In this document: positions 12,102 through 23,867 of the stretch, in pieces | How the letters are laid out: each line of letters begins with the position of its first letter | Numbering within the stretch: position 1 is the stretch's first letter | Assembly (NCBI GenBank): GCA_027922465.2 | Contig: BQMF02000022.1 | Location: 1,550,001-1,614,000, forward strand | DNA length: 64,000 bases | Direction: 5' to 3' | Source of the DNA: Turritopsis dohrnii | Taxonomy: Eukaryota > Cnidaria > Hydrozoa > Anthoathecata > Oceaniidae | Notes under the pieces: model-generated | Seen by the model: only the letters and a program-made list of their open reading frames with translations | Databases searched by the model: none | What the model was told of the DNA's origin: nothing | Translations under genes and position numbers: made by a program

Positions 12102-12905
12102 TTCGCAGAGGTGACATATATATTTTTAAGAGTATTTTTTCGTAATTGTGGGTTAAAGAAGACCATCTTCCATGTTCCAATACTATCAACTTAAACCGAA
12201 TTTCAATTTCGTTTACTGTAATTAGCCAATACTGGATAATAATTGTTTTCACCTTTCAATAGGAGTAAGTAATTTTCTTTTGCATATGTGATGTCTGCAC
12301 TTGATTCTACTTTGTTGTTTTCCACTGTATCATTGTCATAGATAAAAACTTTCAATTCCACTTTTTTTTTCCATGACATTAAATATCTATTGTAATACAT
12401 CATTATGAGTGATGACTCCTTGGACAGCGAAGCTCCACCAGCAACAAATTTTCCGGTTTCAATATTACTCAGAGATGCATTTTGCCACCATTTGAATCTT
12501 TTCTTACAAATTGATGTTTCAACAAGACCAGTTTGAGTTTCATCGGGAGTCCAACAACGCCCAGTACTCAATTTCTTTATAAAAACTGGCGAAAAAAACG
12601 CTGAAAGTAGAGAGACATAGCTGATAACTGATAACTGATCCATGATTGTTATTATTTTGTGACAACAATAAGATAGCAAAGAAAAGAAATGCGGTCTCAC
12701 CAAATATAGGACTAGGTTGTATAGTGTTGATTATTTCCATAACTAAAGTTTTGATAGGGACTGTGTCATTGCATATTCTGTATTCGCAGAAAGACATCTC
12801 CACGAAACTTTTCAAGTCGTATGGTTTTTGCAATGTAGACAGTTCTGAACTTATGATTTCCAAGTTTATTTCAAAGAAGCCGACAAACGTATCTAAATAA
12901 GGCAC
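12102..12905 (-). CDS. Three consecutive exons of an unknown secreted/extracellular protein
   Basis: On the minus strand exons 12701-12905, 12253-12600 and 12102-12215 join in frame. All junctions are phase 1 and each exon has a proper acceptor and donor (GTGAG, GTGAA, GTAGA). The first peptide begins VPYLDTFVGFFEINLE and holds two cysteines. The second has two cysteines, Trp pairs (KRFKWWQNAS) and a strand-rich half. The third is EIEIRFKLIVLEHGRW-like. Phase-1 exons, paired cysteines and NxS/T sites suggest an extracellular modular protein. The downstream open stretch at 11853-11984 could be a last exon, but its phase does not fit my model. No start exon was found, and the family is not recognised. 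Confidence 0.5.
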
Positions 12906-13336
12906 CTTAAAGAAAAGGAAAAGTGTAAGCAATGGAGCAAGTCATCTTTTTCGCTTAGTAGGTCTCCCCTTGGTTTTTCCAATCTTGTACCGCTTAAATT
13001 TGTAGAAAACCTTTTCGGTGATCTATAGCGCAAAATACTCAATTTGACATAAAGTAATTTAGGTCATTTTTGAAATGCAAAGTAATTTTATAATTTTAAT
13101 AGATTGAAATTAGTTTGGTTTTGCTAGTGTTATGTTTGATTCTAACTAACAAAGGACTATGTCAGCTTGAATCTAATGAGGTCTGACTGGCAACTTTTAC
13201 CTTACTTAATTAGGTTGTATCGAAGATCATAGAATATTGGGAAAGCGAATATTAGGGCAGACATTGTAAAGTAAAGCGTTGCTCTCTCTCTACCTCTTAG
13301 TAGTTTCTTTTGTTTTATGAACAAAATCTGCTTTTT

Positions 13337-13559
13337 CTAATGGAAAAACTTGTAATGGCTTACAACGATAGTTACAGTCTTCTTGGCAGCATCAACTTGG
13401 TATGATTGAAGAAATTCTCTTTTAAGTTCAGGTGGACTTAAAACCAGCTTGATGTCCTTCTCTTTAAAATTAATTGTCTTTGGAGATCTCCAGGTGATCC
13501 TTACATTACGAAGTGCTCTCGTATACGGAGAAATTCTTAGCATCAAATTCAACGGCGTG
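13337..13559 (-). CDS. Terminal exon of an unknown minus-strand gene
   Basis: An acceptor (ATTGTTTAG) at 13560-13561 opens a frame of about 73 codons ending in TAG at 13337-13339. The peptide is rich in beta-strand-like segments and Lys (for example TINFKEKDIKLVLSPPELK, then KTVTIVVSHYKFF). It could be the last exon of the gene whose early exons lie at 15762-16576, but the intervening exons were not resolved. Its acceptor lies inside a 75-bp sequence that is duplicated at 14760-14834. Confidence 0.4.
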
Positions 13560-13622
13560 CTAAACAATAAATTCATCCAAATAAAGTAGAATTGGGCAAA
13601 GAAATTCACAGAAATTCATGGA
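13548..13622. repeat. 75-bp duplicated block, copy 1
   Basis: This block matches 14760-14834 with a single mismatch (GGGC versus GGGA). It spans the splice acceptor of the exon at 13337-13559. The near identity implies a recent local duplication. Confidence 0.9.
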
Positions 13623-14759
13623 TTCGTCGTTCTTTAACTGAACCCTGCTTGAATAGAATCAGTGAATTGCCTACGCTGAACGTTCAAACTGGTGGCATTT
13701 TTATTAAGGTGTGAGTAAGGGATAAAATCATTGACTTTCCTGAAAAATTTCTTTCGCACAACAGGACAAAAGAAACTATTTTGTCGGGAAGTGGCTGGGA
13801 AATCTGTTTATTTCCCAAAAAAAGTTGTATTAGCGGCTCATTTATGTACATTAAAGACATGAGAATATAATACATATTGATCATGTTGCATATTGATCCT
13901 TTTGTTTCAAAATTCCGTTTCATAAATGATTAACTAGTTCACGCAATAAAGAAAATCTTTGAAGCTCTTTTTACAGTGTTCATTTTTCGTGACAGCCACT
14001 TATGTTTGATGTTCCATTTACAAAACTAAAAAAGCTCGTATATTGAGATTTGGCTTACCGAGAGACGCTAAAGGATAGATCTAAAAACGTTTGTTTTGTA
14101 TCTTTTAATTTTGAACAGAACAGGAGTTATACACTTGTAAGCGAAAAAAATGAAAACAAAAAGCAAGGTTTTAGAGAAACTCAAAATAACTCTGAAAATA
14201 AATTATTTGAGTAAAAAAAAAGCGTTTTTCTCTCTATGTCTTGTAATTACAAAAGTGTAAAACACATAAGTCAAACTTAACTCGTATTGTAAATGGAGCT
14301 ACGTTTGTACAACAAGGTTCATTTTCTTTGACTCACTCTAAAATTTAAGATTTTTAGTTTACCTCAAAATTTTTAACATGAGCTTTTAGAGATATAAATA
14401 AGCTTTCCAAAAAGGCATCATACTTGATATAAACATATTCCTGTCAAAAGGATTAATTAAAAAACCAAAACACGCTTTTTCCCCCTCACACCTTAAATTA
14501 AATTCATGGTTTGCTTGGTGTAATGTCGGGTCAAAAGGCTTTTTGCTCCAGTTGAGCAGTTAGTACTCGTTTTCGTTTGAGCAAACTTAATAATGATGAC
14601 GTCATAACAAATTTACATATCAAAATAGACAAATTTGTAATGGAAACGCAGAGGTTGATATGAGTGGCAATAGTTCAATTCACTGAAGCAATAAGTGCAG
14701 TTGAACTGAAAGAAGTGGAGAATAAGAATTTGGTTGAAATGATATGAGAGAAATAAAAG

Positions 14760-14834
14760 TTCAACGGCGTGCTAAACAATAAATTCATCCAAATAAAGTA
14801 GAATTGGGAAAAGAAATTCACAGAAATTCATGGA
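14760..14834. repeat. 75-bp duplicated block, copy 2
   Basis: The second copy of 13548-13622 in the same orientation, 1.2 kb away. It carries the duplicated acceptor but not the following exon. Confidence 0.9.
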
Positions 14835-14929
14835 AGTGGAGTACACAGTACACAGTAACGGAAAATAATAGCCTGACTTCATAGTCCTTTAAAAATTCCT
14901 TGGTTAAGACCTTCGAGCATTTTACATAA

Positions 14930-15430
14930 GTATGCCTCATTTGGTTTGCACTCAGTGCTACGCATGTGCGAACTTGGGTTCTATTATATGGCCATTTGAT
15001 AGCACTAATCATGGAGGTAGAAAAACTAATGAAGACCTTCATGAGTTATGCCTAATCATGGCTCATTTAGCTCACATTAGCATTCTTTACTGCGCATGCG
15101 CAATTTTGGGTTTTACTATATGGACACTTGGCAGCCCTTAAAAAGCTACTGGATGAAGATATTCATGTGTTTTGCCTAATTATGACTGATTTTGCTTGTC
15201 TCTTACGGCGGATGCGCAAATTCCAGGCTTAATACACAGCTACCTGATAGCACTGGACACGTTACTTGGCGAAGATCTTAATGTGTTTTTTCCTATTTAT
15301 GGCTCATTTAGCCCATATTAGCGTCTTTTTACTGCGCATGCGTGATTTTGGATTTTATTATGTGGCCACCTGATAGCCCTTGGAAAGTTACCTGGTGAAG
15401 ACCTTCATGTGTTTGGCCTAATTATGGCTA
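14930..15430. repeat. Tandem repeat of about 120 bp with GCGCATGCGC-type motif
   Basis: Four diverged units start at about 14930, 15053, 15178 and 15295, with a partial unit at about 15418. Each has the order: TGGCTCATTT-like start, ACTGCGCATGCGCA-like motif, a TATATGGCCA-like segment, GATAGC, and TTCATGTGTTTTGCCTAAT-like end. Periods are about 117-125 bases. The palindromic motif is close to the NRF-1 binding consensus known from animals. Confidence 0.8.
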
Positions 15431-15458
15431 ATTTCAATCGTTAAGGCGTTTACTACAT

Positions 15459-15512
15459 TTGTCGCTGATTTTTACTACATTTGTCGGAGTTACTACATTT
15501 GTCGTTGTAACA
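15459..15512. repeat. Triplicated TACTACATTTGTCG
   Basis: Three copies of TTACTACATTTGTCG lie within about 55 bases, separated by 5-8 bases. They follow the 120-bp tandem repeat directly. Confidence 0.85.
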
Positions 15513-15761
15513 ACAATTAGAAAAAAGCGCTTCACAGATCTCATGAAAGTGATGTTGAAATGAATAGAAGTCATTATCGAGATTATAGAAAAACAAGAGT
15601 TCAATTTTAATTTGTTTTATACTTCCACGCTTAAGATCCTGAAAATATACTTCTTTGAATTTCATTTTCGATATATGACATATAATGATTTGCCTCAGAC
15701 GTATATTTTATCCAGCATGAAAAAAATTTTAGCAAGGAGGTATTGTACATAAATATCCCAC

Positions 15762-16576
15762 CTTGGAAGTTTCAATGATGGAAAATTCTCTTGACTGTTT
15801 TGTTCCCATATGACAGTTTTTGCGGCCTTCATTAAATCCACTGTTTTAGAAATAGAAAATTCATAAACAAAAATGTACTCTTCTTTTAAATCGACCACAA
15901 TCCACGGACGTATTTGTGACCCATTGTCGTATGCATGGTGGTCTCCCATCTAATTAAAAAATACAGAAATTCAAATGTTTAAACTACCTGGATGTATGTT
16001 TCGATGTAACATCTTAAAATTGCTAATCCTCACACATATTTCCTGCATAGACAAAACTCGATAGAAAAATAATTCGTCTAAAAGGAGAAGAAGCTTGTCT
16101 TACCCTCATAGATATAGTGAAATTGACAAAATTCGAAATATTTGTATTCCGACACTCCATATTCACTTTGTAATATCGTGAAGCGCATGCTCCATCACCA
16201 GGACCGTCACAAGGAGCGGAATCCCTTTTCACCACTAAGGTTGAAGCAACAGGGCCAATGTCCACTCCAGACATGTGGAGAACTATGAATAGTAATAAAT
16301 ATAAAATTTAAGAATTTCCTCCGACTGAGCACTTCCCTGTACCGATTTTAACTATTTGTTGTAACTAGTTAATATGCAAGTTATGTGAAAGAAATAGTTG
16401 GAGCTCATACCAGAACGATTGTTGATTACTGAAGCACCATGGTCGATGTTTGCGGTAATTTTGGAAGGATTCCAATAATCTCTTATCTGTAACTCATACT
16501 TGAATAATGTACGAGGTTTCATTTCTTGTTTACCTTCAACCATTTCCAAAGCAAACAAGGTACTGAGAAAGAACAT
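15762..16576 (-). CDS. 5' exons of a secreted protein with a possible galactose-binding-like segment
   Basis: Exons 16411-16576, 16104-16282 and 15762-15949 join in frame on the minus strand (phases 1, 0, then 2). The first begins MFFLSTLFALEMVEG, a short hydrophobic signal-like start, then KPRTLFKYELQIRDYWNPS. The second has three cysteines near CDGPGDGACASRYYKVNMEC and several N-glycosylation sequons. The third contains NGSQIRPWIVVDLKEEYIFV. That stretch resembles the PWW.VDL core of F5/8C or fucolectin-type galactose-binding domains, but this is a short match. Later exons are not resolved; the terminal exon at 13337-13559 is a candidate. The start is chosen for its hydrophobic N-terminus. 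An acceptor-like TTTCTCAG overlaps it, so it could instead be internal. Confidence 0.5.
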
Positions 16577-17521
16577 TGTAATAAATAGTTACACTAAATA
16601 TTTTATTTTATTACTTTATTATTATTATACCTAAGTTTTCGAACTTACTCTCAATACTATTATACGTAAGTACATTGAACAATAAATGTGGAAGTTGTGG
16701 CTATTTTATTTTTTCTTCCAAAGTCTTGAAATAGTCAGTATTTTTATTGTAGTGTGGAACCTTCTACGATTGTCATAAAATTGACGTTATACTACAGTGT
16801 GATTCACAAAAAGCGGGACTCCCAGTTTGAGAGTGGATTACTTTTTTTATATAAAACATTTTTTTTTAAATACTTACAGACGGACGCGAAATTTTATAAT
16901 CTTTCTAATAATCTAAAAATTGCATCGTAAAAAAAAACGCCAGTGAAGAAGAAAAAGCAAATTTCTTTCAGTTTGAAAGCGAGACAAGATCTGCTGCGAC
17001 GTAATTTTCGAAAAGGTCTATATAAAGAGGCTTTTGTAAAATTGCAAAATGAAGAAATGAAAAACTATAATGATCTAATCTATTGATTATAGTATAACGT
17101 TAATTTTGTGACTAAAACAAGTGTACTAACTTCAAACGCATTCCAATCTATAGCCAAAATGCGATGAAATACTTCTATATGATCAGAGCTAGTGCAGAAT
17201 ACTGTTTGTCTGACATTAAATTATTAACAATACGAATTATCAACACACCTTCAGATAATTGCAGTTTGTAATGACTATGGTTCTACTCGACTTTGATACT
17301 GACAATTTGCAATCACAATCTATTCTGATAAAACGTTATAATCGACCATGAAAGACATTGTGTCCAACATAATTAATAAGTTAAAGAAAGATGAGACAGG
17401 AAAAGTTGTTGAACTTGTTTGTAGTGATTCGCATATATTTTTTCAAACAAAACTTTTAAACGTTTTATAACAATGAATAGTATTGGAAAAAACGCATTCT
17501 CTCCGACTTTTATGCTCATAC

Positions 17522-17594
17522 CTGGATAGGATCCACCGTTAACCATGGAAATGCACAACCAAAAATGAAAGCTCGTGGAGATTACACTTTCCAT
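17522..17594 (-). CDS. Signal-peptide exon of an unresolved gene
   Basis: ATG at 17594 opens 24 codons encoding MESVISTSFHFWLCISMVNG followed by GSYP. The exon ends at a GTATGAG donor in phase 1. The donor matches that of the exon at 16411-16576 (GTATGAGC), suggesting related first exons. The peptide has the hydrophobic core of a signal sequence. It does not join in frame to the 16.5-kb exon, so it may start a separate paralogous gene whose other exons have been lost or lie unseen in the intron. Confidence 0.4.
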
Positions 17595-20073
17595 TTCAAT
17601 CAATCGTCTTCCTTCGTACTAAACTTCCTTTTAAGAAAACCGTTTTACTATTGAATTTTACGGTAGCCAACGAAAAACAAAATCCTGAATTATTAATGAA
17701 CAGCAATTCTCAAAACAACTGTAAACATTTCCTGAATCTCTATTTTTTGTCATTAGTAACCCTTTCAATATTGAATATTCATTTAAAGTAAATGATTTTT
17801 GTTTGAGGCTGGTACTACCACCATCTATCACATTTGAACATTCAATAGTTACAAATCTGACACCATGTTTACATGTTCACCATATATCAATCACCAAGTG
17901 AAATGTTGCATGAAATGAATTATCCAAACATGGATTGGTGCATCATCCAACATCACATGGTACAAAATCTTCAAAACAGCAGAAAATCGCAACCATATCT
18001 ACAATTAAGCCCAGTTGAATTCATTGTAAGAGTAAAGCAAAGGTTTTCCTTGGTTTAAAAACCGTACAAAGGTTTTGGTAAGGTAACAAATCTGGGAAAA
18101 TTTTTGGTCGGGAAAATTTTAGTCACTTCCCAAAAATTGGTCACTTTTCCCCGACTTCTTTTCCACGATAGGGTACCTTATATAGCATTCATTTGACTAG
18201 AGCTTTCCATGACAATCAAATTCTTAATGACGAAATCATTAAAAAAGACAACATTTATTGCAAAGAAGTTGAAAATTTGGTGATCGACTGTCGTCGCTTG
18301 TCAAAACTCTCTTTCAGCAAACATTTCAAATAGTCCAAAGATTCAGTTACCATCAAAATCCTTGCTGATTTAGTCATAATTTAAAACGTTATTGGCTTCT
18401 TCTTAATTGCCCGTCTACAAAGTCTGCAAAACGTTCACTTTCATCGTCACTAATTGCAAAATAACCATTCACTATAAATTCTTCTTTCTTCATTATGTCA
18501 TTGAATTATTTGTCATTTTGCCAACAGTATCCAAAACTGTAAACTGTAACAGTTTCTATGTATTTATCATTGTCATTAACAAACATATTTTAAGTGCAGA
18601 TTAGAATTGTATTCTAAGCCACCACCATATCATCCTTGTTTAATGGTTTAAAATGTCTTCTGGATGATTCCTAATGCCATGGTTTGTTACATCTGTCTCA
18701 TATACAGACCGATTCTTTTCTCAAATCATTATTCGTTATGAATTAATATACTGATTCGTTCAATTATCACTTACAGTGAGATTAGTCCTCTATACTTTCA
18801 GTTGACCCAGTGGGTGATATGCACAACAGTCTAATATATCGACCTCAACACGTCTTCCACTGTTGCATTGATGAAACGTTTGACGTTCAAGCTCACAGTA
18901 AATGCGCATAAACTTACTTTGTTTTAGACAGATGATCTATTTACGCATTGGTCGATCCAAATAGAACGGTTATTTACGCGTTGAATAGTAATAATATAGC
19001 GATGCAATTGATGATCAAGTTCAACTGCTTTCTATTTCATATCAGCCAAGTCGATTAAGTGTCTCTTGGTATTTGTTCATCACGTTCTTAAGTGACCTAC
19101 TGCCGACTAAACATCTAGCAAATATGAAGTTGAAAGTAGGAAGCAGAGAAAAGAAGACGTATCGATTAATAGACTGATCAAACATAAGTCACCGACATTT
19201 TTCATTGTTACGTAATCTACCACCTGAACCAATTACGTATCTCTTTTAACCTGGCTTTATTGAGTCATCTTGCAACCGGAATTTTTTAACAGTAATTGTG
19301 CCTATCAATTTGATTCTCTGGCTAGCTTTAATAGCTTTTTTTACATCAATGTGCTTCTACTTCCTATACTTCCTTTAGACCCTCCATGTTTTCATAGTAT
19401 TTATTAAACACTCACTACAAAATGTTACCATCGTATGCATATACACGTCACATTAATGACCGTTTACAGCACTTAACATCAGCGGTGTAAATTTTGTGCC
19501 GACCTCTATGACATCATAGACCCTTACCAAGTATCAACTAAACAATGAGCTGACATGTTGAGAGCAGCCATCATAAAGTCTCAACTTTATTTACAGTTTG
19601 GTGTTCAATTAAGATTTTAAGAGTGATCTTCACTTGATGAGTTTTTCGTCGCGAAAAAAGTCGCTTCTGGCGAACTTTTTCGTCTAGTAGAGATTCGGCT
19701 TAAGAGAAGACTTTGTGGCCGCCTGCTTACACTGAAGAAAGGGAAGAAGTTAGCAGTTTTAGTAGTTCGCCTACAAATGCCATTCAAATCAAACATTATA
19801 TGTTTGCTTTTATGTTCGCTTACGTGGCACAATTGATACAAAATAAGACTTGTTCTGTTGCATTTGCCACATCCGTAGAACGCTCTTTATTGGTCCTATC
19901 ATGGACGATATTTATTAACCATCCTGTAGATGTAATTTCATATAGCTGTGGTGAAAAGTATTTATTTTCGCGTCAACTATCGTTGAAGAACTTACTCGAC
20001 CAATTTTTTCTTGATCATTGCAAGTGTAAAAACCAACAATATGAACTGTGGGTTTCTCATAAAAATCATCATC

Positions 20074-20108
<35 letters not shown>

Positions 20109-20194
20109 ACGTGCATGTTTTCTTTCCTTGTTGGTAAGATACTCTGCGAAGGAGGGAGACAGAAATTTGATATTTACTTACATCGCAGATAAAA
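17595..20194. other. Long gap without a supported gene
   Basis: AT-rich sequence. Short open frames at 17873 and 18407 show no domain or splice support. An imperfect stem around 18075-18180 carries GGTCGGGAAAA and TTTTCCCCGACTT. A (CAA)n microsatellite lies near the right end. Confidence 0.45.
20073..20109. repeat. (CAA)n microsatellite
   Basis: About a dozen uninterrupted CAA units lie 85 bases upstream of the superoxide dismutase start codon, probably in its promoter or 5' UTR. Confidence 0.95.
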
Positions 20195-21105
20195 ATGTTG
20201 AGTTTACTTTACTTCATCAATTTGTTTCCGTCTACAACAACAATGGTGGCCATAACATTCTTTCTGTTATTTTTACTAGCGCAAGGGAGTCTCACAGACG
20301 CCAAACATCATGGTAGGTGACAATATAAATTATGCACGTAGAATAGAAATTAGAGTGTTCTCGATGATAAGCAACTCAAAGTAAAGAAGGGAGCATAATC
20401 TAAAATACGAGTTTTTTATCTGAAAATATTTTATTCACCTTAAAAGTTGTAGTCATCATAATGCAGATCTATAATTGTGACGCTAGCTCACAACATTCGA
20501 ACGAACGAAAGAAAATTCCTTCTCGTAGTACTTACATATCCACTGATATTTTATTTCTAAAAGTAGAAGGTAAATGCGAGTGTGTAAACTATCAACAAAA
20601 GTTTGATATATATATTTTATCATTAGGTACACACAAACATAACCAAGTGAAAGCAAGGGCAACATGTATTTTAGAAGGTGTGGCCAATGGAAGACTTTTG
20701 CTTGAACAGTATGTCAACTTCACCAAAATTACAGGCTTCGTTACAAACCTGATACCAGGAAAGCATGGCTTCCACATACACAAGTATGGAGACCTAACAA
20801 ATGGATGCGCCAGCACTGGTGGACATTACAATCCGTTGGGTAAAACACACGGCGCTCCTAAAGATACTCACAGACATATAGGCGATTTGGGAAACATTAA
20901 AGTGGGGAAATTGCGTTGGGCCAGGGTTTACATAAGAGATCGCCGTGTGAAGTTACTTGGAAGATTTGGTGTGATTGGTCGAGCTATTGTAGTTCATCAG
21001 GGCGTCGATGATTTGGGCAAAGGTGGTAACAAGGGTAGTTTAACTACCGGAAATGCTGGGCGGAGGATGGGGTGTTGCGTTATTGGACATGCAAAAACAA
21101 AATAA
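20195..21105 (+). CDS. Extracellular Cu/Zn superoxide dismutase
   Basis: Two exons, 20195-20312 and 20627-21105, join in phase 1 at GTAGGT..CATTAG to give 198 residues. The first exon encodes a signal peptide (MVAITFFLLFLLAQGSLTDA is the hydrophobic part). The second is a complete Cu/Zn SOD fold. Metal ligands are all present: HIH in GFHIHKYGD, the bridging His in GGHYNPLG, THG, HRHIGDLG with its Asp, and VVHQGVDDLG. The active-site Arg and the second disulphide Cys sit in GNAGRRMGC. It should convert superoxide to peroxide and oxygen outside the cell. An open frame continues upstream to 20461, but the intron model adds a signal peptide and removes non-homologous residues, so it is preferred. 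No metal ligand is missing. Confidence 0.9.
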
Positions 21106-23867
21106 TCACTTTCTAAATTTTAATCATGATATTTTTGATATTTTTTTATGCTATGTATATTATTTTTCTTAATAACCAGATAGCATCGAAGTTGAAAGTT
21201 TTGGATTGGCTTATTTGATGTTTTCAGTGTGACGAAATTATTTTTTTTGCTATTCCAAGTCATTGAAAATAATCATTGTAATACCACCACACGAAACACT
21301 TGTACGGAATTCCAAATGTCAGAACAACCCCAGGTTTACTGACTATAATGAGTGTTTGCAGTAAGAGCAGGAGATGAAGATTCAACAACAATGGAAGTGA
21401 AATGTGCCATGTCAGATGTCCCGCAAGTTTATAATAGATGGGTGTTTAATGAGACAGTACTGATGCTCACTGCCTAGATGGTTGCTATAAAACGTATGAA
21501 AAAAAGATAAACCTTAACTTACCTTCACAAGTATGTACCCATTTCAAACCTGCAAAACTTCTAACAAACGTATCTTTAATGACTCAAACAGCAAGGTTTA
21601 CACCAGAAACTTTAACATTTTCTGATACATTCGAAGTCGTCCATATATCAAAAGACAAGAAGTTCTGGAAAATAGGCTGCACAAACTTAGCTTGTTTGAC
21701 ATATGGTAACATTTGAAATCATGTTGAGAGTGATCTTGATTTCACTCAGACATGTTTTGGCTTTGTTTACAAGATCCAAAGCAAGCCCTATTGGGTTTTC
21801 AAGTCCACAATTGATTAACAACTCATCTAAAACACCTCGATACATTCTTGCAGTTTAAGGAAATTCACTCAAAAATCTCCTTACTCAATTTATCTCTTCT
21901 TCTTTTATCTTCCTTTAATAACAAGTGAAAGCAACCACCTAAATGTACGCTTAAAATTACTTCCCAATTTACTTCCTTTTATACTGTCAATCGTCCTAAC
22001 TTCGGACAGCCTTCTAAATTTCGGACATGATAATAAACAGACCTATCTGATAAACACAATGTACATCACGATATTTAACCAAGTCACAACAAATACTAAT
22101 AGATGAAGCAGATGTCGAAACGTAATAAGCGTGAAGAATCACTGATTATACAGTGTGTTTCATAAATTGGAAACAAAAAGTATTACTGCTGTTTTTAAAG
22201 TAAATGTCCAAATTATTCTTATAAATTTTATATCAATGGAATCCTTATTTTTTTGTCTTTCTCATGATATATTTTTCATGGGAAATGGAAAAGAAAAAGA
22301 AGAAAAAATCGCAAAAATAAGTTGGGAAAAACTCATTAATTTCTTAACGATCAGACAAAAATTAACAACCGCATCATTACTGCTTACTGGAAACAAAATA
22401 TGTATTAGTAGTGCAAGGAGCGTTTTTTGTTTGTGTATGTTTTTTTAACAAAAGATTCCATAATTCCTAAAGTAATGGAAACAAATAATTTATAGAACGT
22501 TAAATCACATATGTCATCACACTGCAAAGCTCAGATAAGTTATGGATTTAGTTTAATTGACAGTGCAGTATGGATTATTATTAGTATGGTTTGTATATTG
22601 CGGATATGTTTGTCCGTAGTTAGGAAGAAAGTCCAATGTTAGGGTGATTGCGGTATACGGAACCAATTTCAAGTTTTTAAGCACAGGCACTCGCAAGTAT
22701 TACACAAAAAATATAGCTAAAATGTTGATGCTATCTCTCAAATGAGTTTCTGCAAGACAGGAAAAAGAAACCCATCTTGCTGGGAGACATGTCTGCTAGA
22801 TGCGGAGGGAAGTTTCAAGAAGTGGAAAGTGTCTGCAAAGGGATGGATTATTTCCTTACTGGCATAAAAACATCAATATTTAAAGGACTAGTGGTAACAG
22901 ACTTTTCAAGTCCTCATACAGGCATTTTTATTTTTTCATCAAAATTTCACTATAAAACTGCAAAATGGAAGTGCTACCACAATGGAATATGGATAGAATA
23001 ATTCAGCAAGGAGCATACCCACTCTTCCCTTCAGATATGAAGCTAAAGAAAGCATAATTTGAATCATGGACATGCAAGTTATATTGTTATTATAGTATTA
23101 AAGTATACAGATGCGAATCTGTAAAATTAATTCGACTAATTTTTGATCCCGTTGACATAAAGTTTTGGCAGTGTTTCGCTCCTAATATGCACTACGTAAG
23201 TAAAGGTGATGACGGGGCGCATTGAGACGATTCATTTATTTATTCACTTGAGTGATGACCCTTTTGCATTGCAATATATATATATATAGTTTAGTTACAA
23301 GCCACCTACCAAAAATAAATGTGGTGCTTTCTTATTTTGAAATGAAAAATTGAAAGTTAGCAATAACGGGCGTTTAATCAGGGCGTGTAGAAATGCGATC
23401 TTACACACGGACTGACTGACTGACTGACAGACAAGGGGAAATGAAAGATGAGCTAACATGCGGCGTTGACCAACTAGAGCTTTCTACTCGTTTTTTTACA
23501 TGAATACATAAAAATTACTTTAAATAGTTTTCTTCCATGTAATAATTGTGTCACGAAAGCAGAATGTACATTTACTTGATGTTAACATAATAAGAACTCT
23601 CTCATAGATATCTAAAAATATTTCGGAACGTTTGAAGATATAAACTTTCATAAAAAAGTCAATTTTTTTCTATTTATCATATTACGTCGGGTATTCCACT
23701 CTAGGCAGGAAACGTCGCCATGGAAAAGCTTTTCGTAATGCGATTGTTCATACATTGTAGACGCTTTCACTGAGTCAGTGAGTTCGCAGAAAACGTTTCC
23801 ACTTAGTGCAGAACCAGTTGAAAGTGTATTTTTATTAATAGAGACTAAACGTATATATCATGCAAAT
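21106..23867. other. Long gap without a supported gene
   Basis: Mostly AT-rich. A short frame at 22777-23001 with LLGDMSARCGGKFQEVE faintly recalls the endonuclease part of non-LTR retrotransposons but is too short to call. A short TA run near 23274 and a (GACT)n run at about 23411-23428 are microsatellites. Confidence 0.45.
23411..23428. repeat. (GACT)n microsatellite
   Basis: Four to five uninterrupted ACTG/GACT units. Confidence 0.9.

Noticed and set aside
20461..20626. N-terminal extension of the superoxide dismutase frame
   Set aside because: The extra residues are unlike the family; an intron removing them connects to a signal-peptide exon in frame.
22777..23001. Short frame with LLGDMSARCGG, like the endonuclease part of a non-LTR retrotransposon
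   Set aside because: Only one short motif; no neighbouring reverse transcriptase or further endonuclease motifs.
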